From: Bacillota bacterium
GTDB lineage: Bacteria; Bacillota; Clostridia; Oscillospirales; Ruminococcaceae
DNA length: 64,000 nucleotides
Reading direction: 5' to 3'
Assembly: GCA_023458875.1 (NCBI GenBank)
Contig: JAEWXO010000020.1
Location: 17,133 to 81,132 of the forward strand
The position numbers and the translations under genes are program-made. Shown in pieces: positions 34,634 through 43,025 of the stretch (positions are counted from its first letter, which is position 1; each line of letters starts with the position of its first letter). The notes beneath the pieces were generated by a model. That model saw nothing but the letters and a program-made list of their open reading frames with translations, made no database searches and was not told where the DNA came from.

Positions 34634-36292
34634 TTATTCATGGAAAAAATACGGCAACGTATCATAAATATAATGAACAACATTTCCCCACCAGTGAGTT
34701 GCATCAGGGCATGTTAAGAAATAGAAATTTCCCTGTGAAAAATCCGAAGTATATTTGAACTGGTCAGGTAATTTCTTCATTTCATTTACCTGAGCTGAAA
34801 GTGCGTCATACGCAATATCCTGAGTGCCTGTTGCACACATAACAAAGAAATCTCGTGTTGTATATCCGGACTTCCTGACTGCATCAGCCACAGCTTTGGC
34901 CTTGTCAGCCGCTGTATTACCTGCCCAGCAGTCGCCGCTGAGAGGCATATAGTACGCAACATAATCAAGAGTGTTTAAGAAACAGTACCATGTTGTAAGA
35001 CCGCCCATAGAGAAGCCGCCGAATGCCCTGTGCTTTCTCGAAGCCTTTATTGCTTCCAGTGACGTGGATTCTGCATATGTACTGTACTTGCCCTCTACAG
35101 CCGGAATCAGATCGTTTATAAGCTCCTTGTGGAATGTCTGTGCATTCTGCGTCATATCGGAGCCTGCGCCGTTATTGAATGTAGGCGTTACAACAATCAT
35201 CGGTTCAATATCACCATTCATGATCATATTGTCAAGAATTCTCTTGAAATTTACATCATCGCTGAATATTGTATCCTGATTCTCTCCGCCTCCGTGCATA
35301 AGATAAAATACATTGTATTTCTTGTTTTCATCATATCCGTATGGAAGATATACGTTTGCATATTTGCTCACCTGTGAATAGTTCTTGTAATCAAGCCTTA
35401 CTACCTTACCTGACAGCGAACAATCTGACTTGTATGAACCCGGCATTGATTTAAACTGAAGATTTGAATTATAGTTAAACGCCGGTTTTTCAGGCTCAGG
35501 AGGTGTTTGTTTTTCAGGGAATTCACTTACTGTTCCGAGAAGATATTTATTCAGAAGAATACAGTCCTCAATATTGAATTTGAGATTTCCGTCAACATCG
35601 GCGCCCTCAGGTGCGGAGATTTTTGTGTCGAGAAGATAATATTTTATGATTACAAAATCAGCAATATTTATCTTTCCGTCTCCGTTAAGATCTCCCTGCT
35701 CTTTACCGTAGCCAAGTGAAGGCATAACGGAGCCCGGATTTCCTATTATAACTTCATCAACGTAAAAATCAACTGTTCCGCTTTTGGTTTCAACATAAAG
35801 TATCGGGTCAACCGCCTCCTCCGGAATTGTATATTCGGGATTTGAGATTACCGACCACTTTCCTCCGGCAACAACACCGGTAGCAATATGATCATATACC
35901 GCTTCACCGTCAACGCTGTACTGAAGTGACAGCATCATCTCGGCTGATGAGCTTCCGGCAGGTGAAACAGCTGCACTGAACGCAAAGGGCTGACCTGACT
36001 TAAGAACTGATGAATCAAGGGTTATCTGACATCCGTTCCATGAGTCAGTACGACCGCTTACTGAAAGTGATTTTGTTCCGTCAAATGACTTTGTCCCATT
36101 CTGTACTGCTTCTGCGCCTCCTCTTCCTTCCCATCCGTCTCCGCCGCTTTCAAATGTGAAATGATAATACGAGTCATCTGCTGCACATACATCGGAAACG
36201 TATCTGTTCAGCATACCTGCTGTCGCAGATTCCGCACACAATGCTACAGCTGCAATAAATCCGATTACTTTTTTAAGTTTCATATTCCGCAT
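34634..36292 (-). CDS. Cellulosomal esterase: CBM22 - dockerin - CE1-like feruloyl/acetyl-xylan esterase
   Basis: Secreted plant-cell-wall enzyme, 552 residues. Signal peptide (1-38); CBM22-like xylan-binding module (about 42-190: YYHFTFESGGDGWEGRG, KSLSVSGRTDSWNG, DPILYVETKSGTVDFYVDEV). An internal dockerin follows with two calcium loops (DLNGDGKINIADF and DVDGNLKFNIEDC, about 198-260), then an alpha/beta-hydrolase domain with NVFYLMHGGGE, nucleophile Ser in GGFSMGG, and His in DATHWW. It would attach to a scaffoldin and remove feruloyl or acetyl groups from xylan. The SD AGGAGG lies only 3 bp before this ATG, so the ATG nine bases downstream is also possible. Confidence 0.88.
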   Translation of the reverse strand: MRNMKLKKVIGFIAAVALCAESATAGMLNRYVSDVCAADDSYYHFTFESGGDGWEGRGGAEAVQNGTKSFDGTKSLSVSGRTDSWNGCQITLDSSVLKSGQPFAFSAAVSPAGSSSAEMMLSLQYSVDGEAVYDHIATGVVAGGKWSVISNPEYTIPEEAVDPILYVETKSGTVDFYVDEVIIGNPGSVMPSLGYGKEQGDLNGDGKINIADFVIIKYYLLDTKISAPEGADVDGNLKFNIEDCILLNKYLLGTVSEFPEKQTPPEPEKPAFNYNSNLQFKSMPGSYKSDCSLSGKVVRLDYKNYSQVSKYANVYLPYGYDENKKYNVFYLMHGGGENQDTIFSDDVNFKRILDNMIMNGDIEPMIVVTPTFNNGAGSDMTQNAQTFHKELINDLIPAVEGKYSTYAESTSLEAIKASRKHRAFGGFSMGGLTTWYCFLNTLDYVAYYMPLSGDCWAGNTAADKAKAVADAVRKSGYTTRDFFVMCATGTQDIAYDALSAQVNEMKKLPDQFKYTSDFSQGNFYFLTCPDATHWWGNVVHYIYDTLPYFFHE

Positions 36293-36339
36293 TTTCCTCC
36301 TATTTTAACAATTTTAATAAAATATAATTAGATATTTTT

Positions 36340-36368
36340 ATTATACAATACAATAATTGTAATGTCAA
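36340..36368 (-). promoter_or_regulatory. Promoter of the CBM22-dockerin esterase
   Basis: Minus strand TTGACA (36363-36368), 17 bp, TATAAT (36340-36345): full consensus, with the start site about 40 bp before the gene. Nothing else was recognised in 36293-36530. Confidence 0.88.
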
Positions 36369-36532
36369 TTAACTATTATACTAATTTTTATATCAAAAAA
36401 CATATACTATAGACATAAAAAAGACACAAAGTATGCCGTCAGAGACAAAAGGAAACAAAACATTTGTATGATTCTAAAAAATACTGCAGACAATCTCCCT
36501 GTTCAGAGTCATTTGCATATTCATTGTACAGC

Positions 36533-36573
36533 AAAAACCGTCTTAAGCTGTAAAAAGCTTAAGACGGTTTTAT
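36533..36573 (-). terminator. Intrinsic terminator after the SASP gene (possibly bidirectional)
   Basis: A 15-bp perfect stem (36535-36549 with 36556-36570) around a 6-nt loop, with T runs on both strands. It serves the minus-strand SASP gene. Confidence 0.85.
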
Positions 36574-36637
36574 TTTATTCTATTGTCTTCACCTGAAAAT
36601 CAGTTTAGTTTATAATCTGCGTTTAAAAGTGAATCAA

Positions 36638-36817
36638 TTACTGCATTTTATATGAGTCAATCATTTTCTTTACCATCTGTCCGCCTATAGAGCCTGCTTC
36701 TCTTGCTGTAAGATCACCGTTGTAACCCTGCTTAAGACTTACGCCAACCTCACTTGCTGACTCCATCTTAAAACGCTCCATTGCTTCTTTTCCCTTTTGA
36801 GTAAATTCGCCTTTCAT
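36638..36817 (-). CDS. Small acid-soluble spore protein, alpha/beta type
   Basis: DNA-binding protein that coats and protects spore DNA. The 59 residues end with the family core GDLTAREAGSIGGQMVKKMI. Residues FKMESASEVGV give the GPR protease-type cleavage region. The ATG at 36817 has AAAGGAG 8 bp upstream; an upstream in-frame TTG at 36823 is less likely. It points to sporulation capacity, at least ancestrally. Confidence 0.92.
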   Translation of the reverse strand: MKGEFTQKGKEAMERFKMESASEVGVSLKQGYNGDLTAREAGSIGGQMVKKMIDSYKMQ

Positions 36818-36963
36818 AATCAAGACTCCTTTAAAATAATTTTTTAATATTAATTTATTAAATTTTATTTTGATTGGTGCCGTGATATTAGTATAAGATT
36901 TATTTCATAAAATATTAAAAGTAATTTATTGATATTTTGTCATGTTTTGTATATTTCAAAAAA

Positions 36964-37374
36964 TTATATAATAATGCCCTTGCAGTGGTCTATTTCATGC
37001 TGAATTACCTGAGCTTCAAATCCGTTATATGTTTTGACACGGCTCTGCATATTTTCATTAAAGTACTCAACCTTTATGCTCCTGTACCTTTTTGCAGGAC
37101 GTACTCCCGTAAGTGACAGACAGCCTTCCTTGACGGTGTATTCGCCGCTGCATTTTATTATCTGAGGATTTATCATAACATGGTACTTTCCCTGTGACTT
37201 GAATACTATTATTGATTTATTCACACCTATCATATTTGCGGCCATTCCGATACATTCCTCGTCGTGTTCTTTTATTGTATCCAGAAGATCTGTAACTGTC
37301 TGTGCATCAGATTCATCTGCCCTGAGTGCTTTCTGCGAAAGAAAAATAACGTCTTTTACTATAGGCTTTACCAT
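36964..37374 (-). CDS. def: Peptide deformylase (divergent clostridial type)
   Basis: Would remove the formyl group from nascent N-termini using Fe2+ or Zn2+. The 136 residues have motif 2 EGCLSLTGV with the metal Cys and motif 3 QHEIDHCKG with the HExxH metal ligands. Motif 1 is GMAANMIG rather than GxGLAAxQxG, so the usual oxyanion Gln is Met. The variant also occurs in other clostridial PDF-like proteins, but activity is less certain than for canonical PDF. Monocistronic. Confidence 0.87.
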   Translation of the reverse strand: MVKPIVKDVIFLSQKALRADESDAQTVTDLLDTIKEHDEECIGMAANMIGVNKSIIVFKSQGKYHVMINPQIIKCSGEYTVKEGCLSLTGVRPAKRYRSIKVEYFNENMQSRVKTYNGFEAQVIQHEIDHCKGIII

Positions 37375-37469
37375 AACTGCATCCTTTCATGGCATATAGG
37401 AGATATACCGATAGAAATTTTTTTATTTATTTGAATTATAGCATTTTGAAATCCTTAAGTCAATAATAT

Positions 37470-37535
37470 TTCAACTCGGAACGAGTCGACCAGGCTTTGC
37501 GGTCGCCCTGGACCTTCGCTCATTATCTGCATCAC
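37470..37535 (-). repeat. Dispersed structured intergenic repeat, copy 3 (inverted)
   Basis: On the minus strand: GCGAAGGTCCAGGGCGACCG then CAAAGCCTGGTCGA, with loop GACCGCAAA and second hairpin ACTCG/CGAGT, where both stem arms differ from copy 1 yet still pair. It lies between def and the comEA-like gene. Confidence 0.87.
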
Positions 37536-37595
37536 TTTATAATGTAGCTGAAAATCACATATAATAATATTTTTAAATTATTTTTCAGTTATATA

Positions 37596-37624
37596 TTTAC
37601 AAACGGTAATAAATGGTGTAAAAT
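37596..37624 (+). promoter_or_regulatory. Promoter of the comEA-like gene
   Basis: TTTACA (37596-37601), 17 bp ending in TGGTG, TAAAAT (37619-37624), 32 bp before the ATG. Confidence 0.68.
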
Positions 37625-37655
37625 GTATTATAATACAGATAAAAGGAGAATAACA

Positions 37656-38093
37656 ATGACTTTTGATAAAAAAATATACTTTATTACCGCAGGGATTGCT
37701 GCGGTAATATTGTCGGTTATAATAATTTCCCGGGATATTCCGGATAAAACGCCGCAGATAATACATAATGAAGAAACAACGATATGTGAAGTTTTTACGG
37801 TTACGTCAGTATACAGTGAGCCCCCACCGGATGTATCGGTGACATTTACATCGTGTTTAACAGAAGCCACGGCTTCTGTTGAAATATCTAAGGAGCAGTC
37901 TGACAAAATCAATATAAATACAGCAGATGTCAAGGAGCTTATACTGCTCAAGGGTATAGGAGAAAAAAAGGCACAGAGAATTATTGAATATCGTCAGACA
38001 AACAACGGTTTTAAAAAAATTGAAGATATTATGGAGGTAAAGGGTATAGGTCCTAAAACATATGATTCCATAAAAGATAAATTATGTGTGTAG
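37656..38093 (+). CDS. ComEA-like helix-hairpin-helix protein
   Basis: A 145-residue membrane-anchored DNA-binding protein. One N-terminal helix (about residues 8-28) is followed by a Ser/Thr-rich extracellular linker and a C-terminal ComEA domain: INTADVKELILLKGIGEKKAQRIIEYRQ and GFKKIEDIMEVKGIGPKTYDSI, two HhH motifs. It lacks the SLBB domain found in longer ComEA proteins. The ATG at 37656 has AAAGGAG at good spacing, unlike the upstream start at 37623 inside the promoter. It would bind incoming DNA at the surface. No comEC is adjacent. Confidence 0.87.
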   Translation: MTFDKKIYFITAGIAAVILSVIIISRDIPDKTPQIIHNEETTICEVFTVTSVYSEPPPDVSVTFTSCLTEATASVEISKEQSDKININTADVKELILLKGIGEKKAQRIIEYRQTNNGFKKIEDIMEVKGIGPKTYDSIKDKLCV

Positions 38094-38184
38094 TATTTTC
38101 GCATATGCATTATATATTTTGGATATTAGGTTATTCGACGATAAAATACATTATTTAATTGTGTTTTTTATTATATAAAGATAA

Positions 38185-38214
38185 TTGACAAGTAATAAAA
38201 ATTAGTGATATACT
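38185..38214 (+). promoter_or_regulatory. Promoter of the prs-like gene
   Basis: TTGACA (38185-38190), 18 bp, TATACT (38209-38214), leaving a leader of about 75 nt. Confidence 0.75.
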
Positions 38215-38295
38215 AAGATATAGTAGTGTTCAGAGACTGATGTTTTAACTTGTAAACATCTTTATTATTAATTTATCTTGAAAGGATATGGTTAA

Positions 38296-39447
38296 ATGGC
38301 AGTAAGTTCTGCAAACGAGGTATTGTTTAATCCACAGACGAGAGTTGCTCCTCTTGGTGTTATTGCATTGGAGGGAGCTACAGAGCTTGGGAACAAGATT
38401 GACCATTATTTAGTTGATTGGTCCAAGGAAGGCGGTTATGATACAGACTCATTCCTTATTGAAAACCAATGCCCGCGTTTTGCATCCGGTGACGGCAAGG
38501 GTCTCATAAAATCAACAGTAAGAGGAAACGACCTTTTTATTATTGTTGATGTCGGAAACTACAACTGCAAATACAAGATGTTCGGTAACGAAAACTCAAT
38601 GTCACCTGACGATCATTATCAGGATCTCAAAAGAGTTATACAGGCAGCCGGAGGTAAAGCTCACAGAATCAATGTAATCATGCCTATTTTATACGGAGGA
38701 CGTCAGCACAGAAGAAATTACCGTGAATCACTTGACTGTGCATGTGCACTTCAGGAGCTCCAGAGCATGGGTGTTTCAAACATTGTAACATTTGACGCAC
38801 ATGATCCGCGTGTTCATAACGCTATTCCTCTTATGGGATTTGACAATGTTATGCCGACATATCAGGTTCTTAAAACAATGTTCAGAGAAATAAAAGATCT
38901 CCATATCACAAAGGACAACTTCATGATAGTAAGCCCTGACGAAGGTGCACTTAACAGAAATATGTACTATGCGTCAGTACTTGGCGTAGAGCTCGGAATG
39001 TTCTACAAAAGACGTGATTACTCAAAAATCATTAACGGACGCAATCCTATCATAGCTCATGAATATCTCGGAAACTCAGTTGAAGGCATGGATGTTTTCA
39101 TTGCAGATGATATCATTTCTTCAGGCGAATCCGTTCTCGATATTGCTTATGCATTAAAGGAAAAGAAAGCAAACAAGATTTATGCATATGCAACATACGG
39201 TCTTTTCACAGACGGCTTTGAGAAATTCGACAAGGCATATAATGACGGTTATATTGACGGAATACTTGGAACAAATCTGACATACAGATCCGACGAGCTT
39301 CTGAAAAAAGAGTGGTTCATGGAGGTTGATGTTTCAAAGTACATTGCTTATTTTATCGCTGCAATAAATCATGATGTTTCAATAAGCACCGTTATTGACC
39401 CACATGAAAAAATACACCAGTTACTAAAAAGATATAATCAGAAATAG
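38296..39447 (+). CDS. prs: Ribose-phosphate pyrophosphokinase, long clostridial form
   Basis: Makes PRPP from ribose 5-phosphate and ATP for nucleotide, His and Trp synthesis. At 383 residues it is about 65 longer than the usual enzyme, with an extended N-terminal domain. Family features are MPILYGGRQHRRNYRESLDC (flexible-loop region), TFDAHDPRVHNAIPLMGFDN, SPDEGALNRNMYYASVLG, and the PRPP-binding VFIADDIISSGESVLD. The loop differs from the classic DDMIDTAGT. It ends with a strong terminator. Confidence 0.87.
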   Translation: MAVSSANEVLFNPQTRVAPLGVIALEGATELGNKIDHYLVDWSKEGGYDTDSFLIENQCPRFASGDGKGLIKSTVRGNDLFIIVDVGNYNCKYKMFGNENSMSPDDHYQDLKRVIQAAGGKAHRINVIMPILYGGRQHRRNYRESLDCACALQELQSMGVSNIVTFDAHDPRVHNAIPLMGFDNVMPTYQVLKTMFREIKDLHITKDNFMIVSPDEGALNRNMYYASVLGVELGMFYKRRDYSKIINGRNPIIAHEYLGNSVEGMDVFIADDIISSGESVLDIAYALKEKKANKIYAYATYGLFTDGFEKFDKAYNDGYIDGILGTNLTYRSDELLKKEWFMEVDVSKYIAYFIAAINHDVSISTVIDPHEKIHQLLKRYNQK

Positions 39448-39454
39448 TATACCT

Positions 39455-39497
39455 AAAAAAACCGAAGCAATAGCATTATACAGCTTCGGTTTTTTTA
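39455..39497 (+). terminator. Intrinsic terminator after prs
   Basis: ACCGAAGC/GCTTCGGT with flanking A6/T6 and a 14-nt loop. Confidence 0.92.
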
Positions 39498-39520
39498 ATA
39501 TATTTATCGGGGTGAATTAT

Positions 39521-40015
39521 ATGATAAAATTTACAGAAGGACGTTGTCCTGAATGCGGACACATTTTTTTTAATTATAAAAGTTCACAATGGAATTACGG
39601 AAGTCCGATAAGAACATGTAAAAAATGCGGTGAACAGTATGCCGATAAGCGATATCACGAAATCGAAATTGACGGGATTGAAAGAGGAAGCATGTCCATA
39701 GTAAAAGGATTTGCAGCAACATTACTAGGCGGCTTTTTCATTTACAGAGGAATTTATCTTTCCAAAGGATACATGCTTGGTACTCCTGAAAAGGCTCAGT
39801 TGTTTATGCCGACAGTAATTTTTATTATGGGATGTTTTATGGTGTTATTTGCTATTGTAGACATAATAAAAATACTGACAGGGATAAAAGCGAAAAAGCT
39901 TGAGCAATTAAGAATGGAATCAGAGGAAAGACTACTGGATTATAATTATGCCAATATACTCAAAAGCCTCGGATATCACGTTCCCGAAAAATATTTACAG
40001 GGGGTTATTAAATGA
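39521..40015 (+). CDS. Zinc-ribbon membrane protein of unknown function
   Basis: A 164-residue protein not assigned to a family. A four-Cys zinc ribbon (CPECGHIFF...CKKCGEQY) at residues about 7-35 precedes two hydrophobic helices and a charged C-terminal tail. The ATG at 39521 follows GGGGTG by 6 bp; the GTG at 39512 is part of that SD. Its stop overlaps the next start (ATGA), so the two are translated together. Confidence 0.7.
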   Translation: MIKFTEGRCPECGHIFFNYKSSQWNYGSPIRTCKKCGEQYADKRYHEIEIDGIERGSMSIVKGFAATLLGGFFIYRGIYLSKGYMLGTPEKAQLFMPTVIFIMGCFMVLFAIVDIIKILTGIKAKKLEQLRMESEERLLDYNYANILKSLGYHVPEKYLQGVIK

Positions 40016-40611
40016 AAAAAACGTTTTCGAATATCTTCACTATTTTAATATGTATAACGATTATTTTATTCCCTATAATCAAAGGCATTACAAGCCTCAC
40101 AGATAAAAAAAATCATTATACTGATAAAATCTATGTAGCCAGTCCGATTCTGGAAATTGAACACTCAATAAATGGATTGATACCAACAGGGAAAGATTAT
40201 TATTATATCGGTGTTTCTGATGACGGAAAAACAGGGTACATAATAAGCGGTCCAAAGAACTGGGGTAAAGAAAACTTTGATACAAACGGCATCGCAAATG
40301 AAGATGGCGGGGTTGAAATCAAAGGCCATGTGAAACGAATCTCCGACTACAAGGTCAGAAATGAAATAGTAAACAGCCTGCAGCAGATTGACAATATTGA
40401 TTTTATTCTCGGAGAAGACGTATGCCTGGATGTTTCATATAAATCAAATGCTGTAAAAGGTATTTTAGCGGGGGTTCTGGTACTTATATCTTCGGTTGTC
40501 GGTTTCCTCTGCCTTAAAACAGGACTGTTTGCCGGAAACAGAAAAATCCTTATCATCGATGGTGTATTATTAATTATCGGCCTTTTTCTAACTATAAATA
40601 CCCTGCGTTAA
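40012..40611 (+). CDS. Membrane protein of unknown function, coupled to zinc-ribbon protein
   Basis: A 199-residue protein: an N-terminal helix (about 7-25), an exposed domain of about 115 residues with GKDYYYIGVSDDGKTGYIISG, and two C-terminal helices (about 145-195). No family recognised. The four-base overlap with the zinc-ribbon gene suggests they act together. The pair sits in the gap between the separated rplKA and rplJL genes. Confidence 0.7.
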   Translation: MKKTFSNIFTILICITIILFPIIKGITSLTDKKNHYTDKIYVASPILEIEHSINGLIPTGKDYYYIGVSDDGKTGYIISGPKNWGKENFDTNGIANEDGGVEIKGHVKRISDYKVRNEIVNSLQQIDNIDFILGEDVCLDVSYKSNAVKGILAGVLVLISSVVGFLCLKTGLFAGNRKILIIDGVLLIIGLFLTINTLR

Positions 40612-40632
40612 AAAATATTTTAAAATAATCTA

Positions 40633-40661
40633 TTGACTTTATAAAAAATTTAATGTATAAT
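40633..40661 (+). promoter_or_regulatory. Promoter of rplJL
   Basis: TTGACT (40633-40638), 17 bp, TATAAT (40656-40661). It provides rplJL with its own transcription, as expected from the split from rplKA. Confidence 0.82.
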
Positions 40662-40667
40662 AAGAAT

Positions 40668-40810
40668 CGTGTTGTGGACATATTGTCCTCATCAATCGTA
40701 TTCTAAAGACAGTTGGTGGTTTATCCGTAAATCCAACCGAGGAATGTGGCGGTCATTATTAATTATGATTTGATCCTTTCTCGTAGACTTATGAGAAAGT
40801 TTTTTTATTG
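40668..40810 (+). promoter_or_regulatory. L10 leader RNA with attenuator
   Basis: The rplJ 5' UTR has a GTTGG...CCAAC hairpin (about 40710-40738), the GAGGAATGTGGCGG segment and a terminator (40776-40807). L10(L12)4 binding to such leaders represses rplJL in bacteria; the family (L10_leader) is recognised from layout and motifs. Confidence 0.72.
40776..40807 (+). terminator. Attenuator in the rplJ leader
   Basis: CTTTCTC/GAGAAAG with a 10-nt loop, followed by eight T, about 45 bp upstream of the rplJ start. Confidence 0.85.
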
Positions 40811-40853
40811 CCATTTCTTTGATACGATATTATATCTTTCGGAGGTGAAATTC

Positions 40854-41360
40854 ATGGCAAGTGAACAGATTTTATCAGCTAAGAAGGCTAAGGTAGAAAA
40901 GGTTACAGAGCTTTTAAAGAACTCATGTGCAGGCGTAATCGTTGATTACAAAGGCATATCAGTTGAAGACGACACAAAGCTTCGTAGAGAATTACGTGAA
41001 GCAGGTGTTACTTACTTTGTAGAAAAGAACTCTATACTCCGTTTTGCTCTTCATAATGCAGGTATTACAGGTCTTGACAACGTTCTTGAAGGATCAAGTG
41101 CTATTGCACTTTCTACAGACGATCAGACAGCTCCAGCAAGAATACTCGGTAAATTTGCAGAAAAGGACAAAGACAAATTCAACCTTAAAGCAGGATTTAT
41201 CGGCGAAGAAATCTATGACGAAGCAGGTGTTATGGCACTTTCAAAAATTCCGTCAAGAGATGTTCTTCTTTCACAGCTCGTTGGTTCTCTTCAGGGTCCT
41301 ATCCAGAAGCTCGCAGCATTGCTTAAAGCAGTTGCAGACAAGAACGGCGAAGCAGCATAA
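40854..41360 (+). CDS. rplJ: 50S ribosomal protein L10
   Basis: Base of the L7/L12 stalk and autoregulator. The ATG at 40854 (GGAGGTGAAATTC upstream) gives 168 residues starting MASEQILSAKKAKVEKVTELL; an in-frame start at 40746 would lie within the leader and attenuator and is rejected. VDYKGISVEDDTKLRRELREAGV and LVGSLQGPIQKLAALLKAV are characteristic. Confidence 0.97.
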   Translation: MASEQILSAKKAKVEKVTELLKNSCAGVIVDYKGISVEDDTKLRRELREAGVTYFVEKNSILRFALHNAGITGLDNVLEGSSAIALSTDDQTAPARILGKFAEKDKDKFNLKAGFIGEEIYDEAGVMALSKIPSRDVLLSQLVGSLQGPIQKLAALLKAVADKNGEAA

Positions 41361-41411
41361 GGCTGCATAACTATTAAAAAATCAATAAAAATATTAAGGA
41401 GAATAATTATC

Positions 41412-41783
41412 ATGGCTTCAGAAAAAAGTTTAAAGTTTATTGAAGAGATTAAAGCTCTTTCAGTTTTAGAGCTCGCTGAATTAGTTGAGGCTATTCAGGA
41501 AGAATTTGGTGTAACAGCTGCTGTAGCTGCTGCTCCTGCTGCTGGCGGCGGCGCTGCTGCTGCTGCTGAAAAGACTGAATTCGACGTTATCATGACATCA
41601 TTCGGCGAAAGCAAGATGAACGTTATCAAGGTTGTTAAGGACGTTATGGGTCTTGGCCTTAAAGAGTCCAAGGAATTCGTTGAAGGACTTCCAAAACCAG
41701 TTAAAGAAGGCGCTTCAAAGTCTGATGCTGAAGATATCAAGGCTAAGTTCGAAGCTGCTGGTGCAACAATCGAAATCAAGTAA
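41412..41783 (+). CDS. rplL: 50S ribosomal protein L7/L12
   Basis: Stalk protein that recruits translational GTPases. The 123 residues have the N-terminal dimerisation domain, an Ala/Gly-rich hinge (AAPAAGGGAAAAA), and the C-terminal domain EFDVIMTSFGESKMNVIKVVKDVMGLGLKESKEFVE. An AAGGAG SD lies upstream. A terminator follows. Confidence 0.98.
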   Translation: MASEKSLKFIEEIKALSVLELAELVEAIQEEFGVTAAVAAAPAAGGGAAAAAEKTEFDVIMTSFGESKMNVIKVVKDVMGLGLKESKEFVEGLPKPVKEGASKSDAEDIKAKFEAAGATIEIK

Positions 41784-41788
41784 TTTCA

Positions 41789-41826
41789 TAAAAACCGCAT
41801 GAATTTAATTCATGCGGTTTTTTTTA
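41789..41826 (+). terminator. Intrinsic terminator after rplL
   Basis: AAACCGCATGAA/TTCATGCGGTTT with a 5-nt loop and a T tract; the symmetrical A/T flanks may also stop the convergent gene. Confidence 0.92.
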
Positions 41827-41847
41827 TTATAAATAAAGTTCTTCAGA

Positions 41848-42573
41848 TTATTTTCTTATTACAAAGCCTGCACCATCTGTAAAGGTATTGCTTGAAATTT
41901 TTAATACATCAATTAAAGTTCCCAATCCGAACAGTCCGAACGTACACAGATACAAAAGCCCTGATAATATCTTTCCTGCATACAGACGATGTAATCCGCC
42001 TATTCCGGTAAATCCGATAAGTGCGAGTACCAATGCTGTTGTCTTGCTCTTTTCACTTGTCGGAAACTGATAGCCCTGCATCGGCTGATTAATATTTATC
42101 TGATTTGAAACATTTGGCTGCATCGGTATTCCGCCCTGAAGCGTTTCAACCTGTCTGCCGCACAAAGTACATACTACAGCATCATTCGGTATGCGTCCGC
42201 CGCAGTATTTACAGTATTTAAGATTTTGCTGAACCGGTTGTACAGGGGGCTGATGCTGTACAGGGGACTGATTTCCATAATCATAGTAATGACTAAGATC
42301 GCCACTGGATTGTTTATTATAGTTTACCGGGGGTTGACTAACCTGCGGCTGAACAGGTGGAATATTTTGATATTGCGTACCTGACGAGTACATTTCTTTA
42401 TATGGTGTATCAGTATTTCCACTGTTTGAAACGTTTCTGTATTCCTTTTGATGCAGATTATGAGGTTCACTGCTGTATCTCGGATATGCTTCTCTTATCG
42501 ACGCACTGTTTCCGGAATCACGTCTTTCTTTGGATAAATTAATACTTTTTCTATCCGTCTGATTATTATCCAT
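41848..42573 (-). CDS. TM2-domain protein with zinc ribbon
   Basis: About 241 residues. A long Asn/Gln/Pro-rich disordered N-terminus (to about 130) precedes a zinc ribbon (CKYCGGRIPNDAVVCTLCG) and a C-terminal TM2 domain: KSKTTALVLALIGFTGIGGLHRLYAGKILSGLLYLCTFGLFGLGTLIDV. The second ATG (42573) has AAAGGA 9 bp upstream, while the first (42582) nearly abuts it. TM2 proteins are small two-helix membrane proteins of unclear role. Convergent with rplL. Confidence 0.82.
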   Translation of the reverse strand: MDNNQTDRKSINLSKERRDSGNSASIREAYPRYSSEPHNLHQKEYRNVSNSGNTDTPYKEMYSSGTQYQNIPPVQPQVSQPPVNYNKQSSGDLSHYYDYGNQSPVQHQPPVQPVQQNLKYCKYCGGRIPNDAVVCTLCGRQVETLQGGIPMQPNVSNQININQPMQGYQFPTSEKSKTTALVLALIGFTGIGGLHRLYAGKILSGLLYLCTFGLFGLGTLIDVLKISSNTFTDGAGFVIRK

Positions 42574-42749
42574 TTTTTCCATTCCTTTCTTGCCTACCAG
42601 TTAATATTACATTTATTATTATATAATGAAATGACTCTACACTTATTAACAAATTATGTACTAAGCATTAAATTTCTTTAATGTTATAATATTTTAATGA
42701 ATTTATAAGAAAATAACCAGTCTTTTTTAATTTTATAATTAATTATTGT

Positions 42750-43004
42750 TCAAATAAATGCATTCACAGCATAAATAAGTAATATTCCAGGCGCTCCCAG
42801 TATTAGCGCTGTAAGTATGTTAAAAACATTTATCTGTACAGTATATCCTATTTTATATCCATATATATTCAGAATAATAAGCGACGCTAATCCAAAAAAA
42901 ATTCCGAAAGAAGCAAACCTTACCGGTTTCCTTTTCTTTTTATAATAACGAAGCATTATATAAAACAGCACAAGCCATATTAACAGAATTATTTTTCCTT
43001 CCAT
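42750..43004 (-). CDS. bofA: BofA-family sporulation membrane protein
   Basis: In Bacillus, BofA holds the pro-sigma-K protease SpoIVFB inactive until engulfment signals arrive. The 84-residue product has two or three hydrophobic segments and the C-terminal family pattern NVFNILTALILGAPGILLIYAVNAF. Assignment is by this pattern and length. It clusters with three small genes and a SASP is present elsewhere in the window. No SpoIVFB is visible. Confidence 0.75.
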   Translation of the reverse strand: MEGKIILLIWLVLFYIMLRYYKKKRKPVRFASFGIFFGLASLIILNIYGYKIGYTVQINVFNILTALILGAPGILLIYAVNAFI

Positions 43005-43025
43005 TTTCTATATTCAGCCCTTTCA

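Noticed and set aside
40746..40853. N-terminal extension of L10
   Set aside because: This stretch is the L10 leader and attenuator; the ATG at 40854 has a perfect SD and gives the normal L10 N-terminus.
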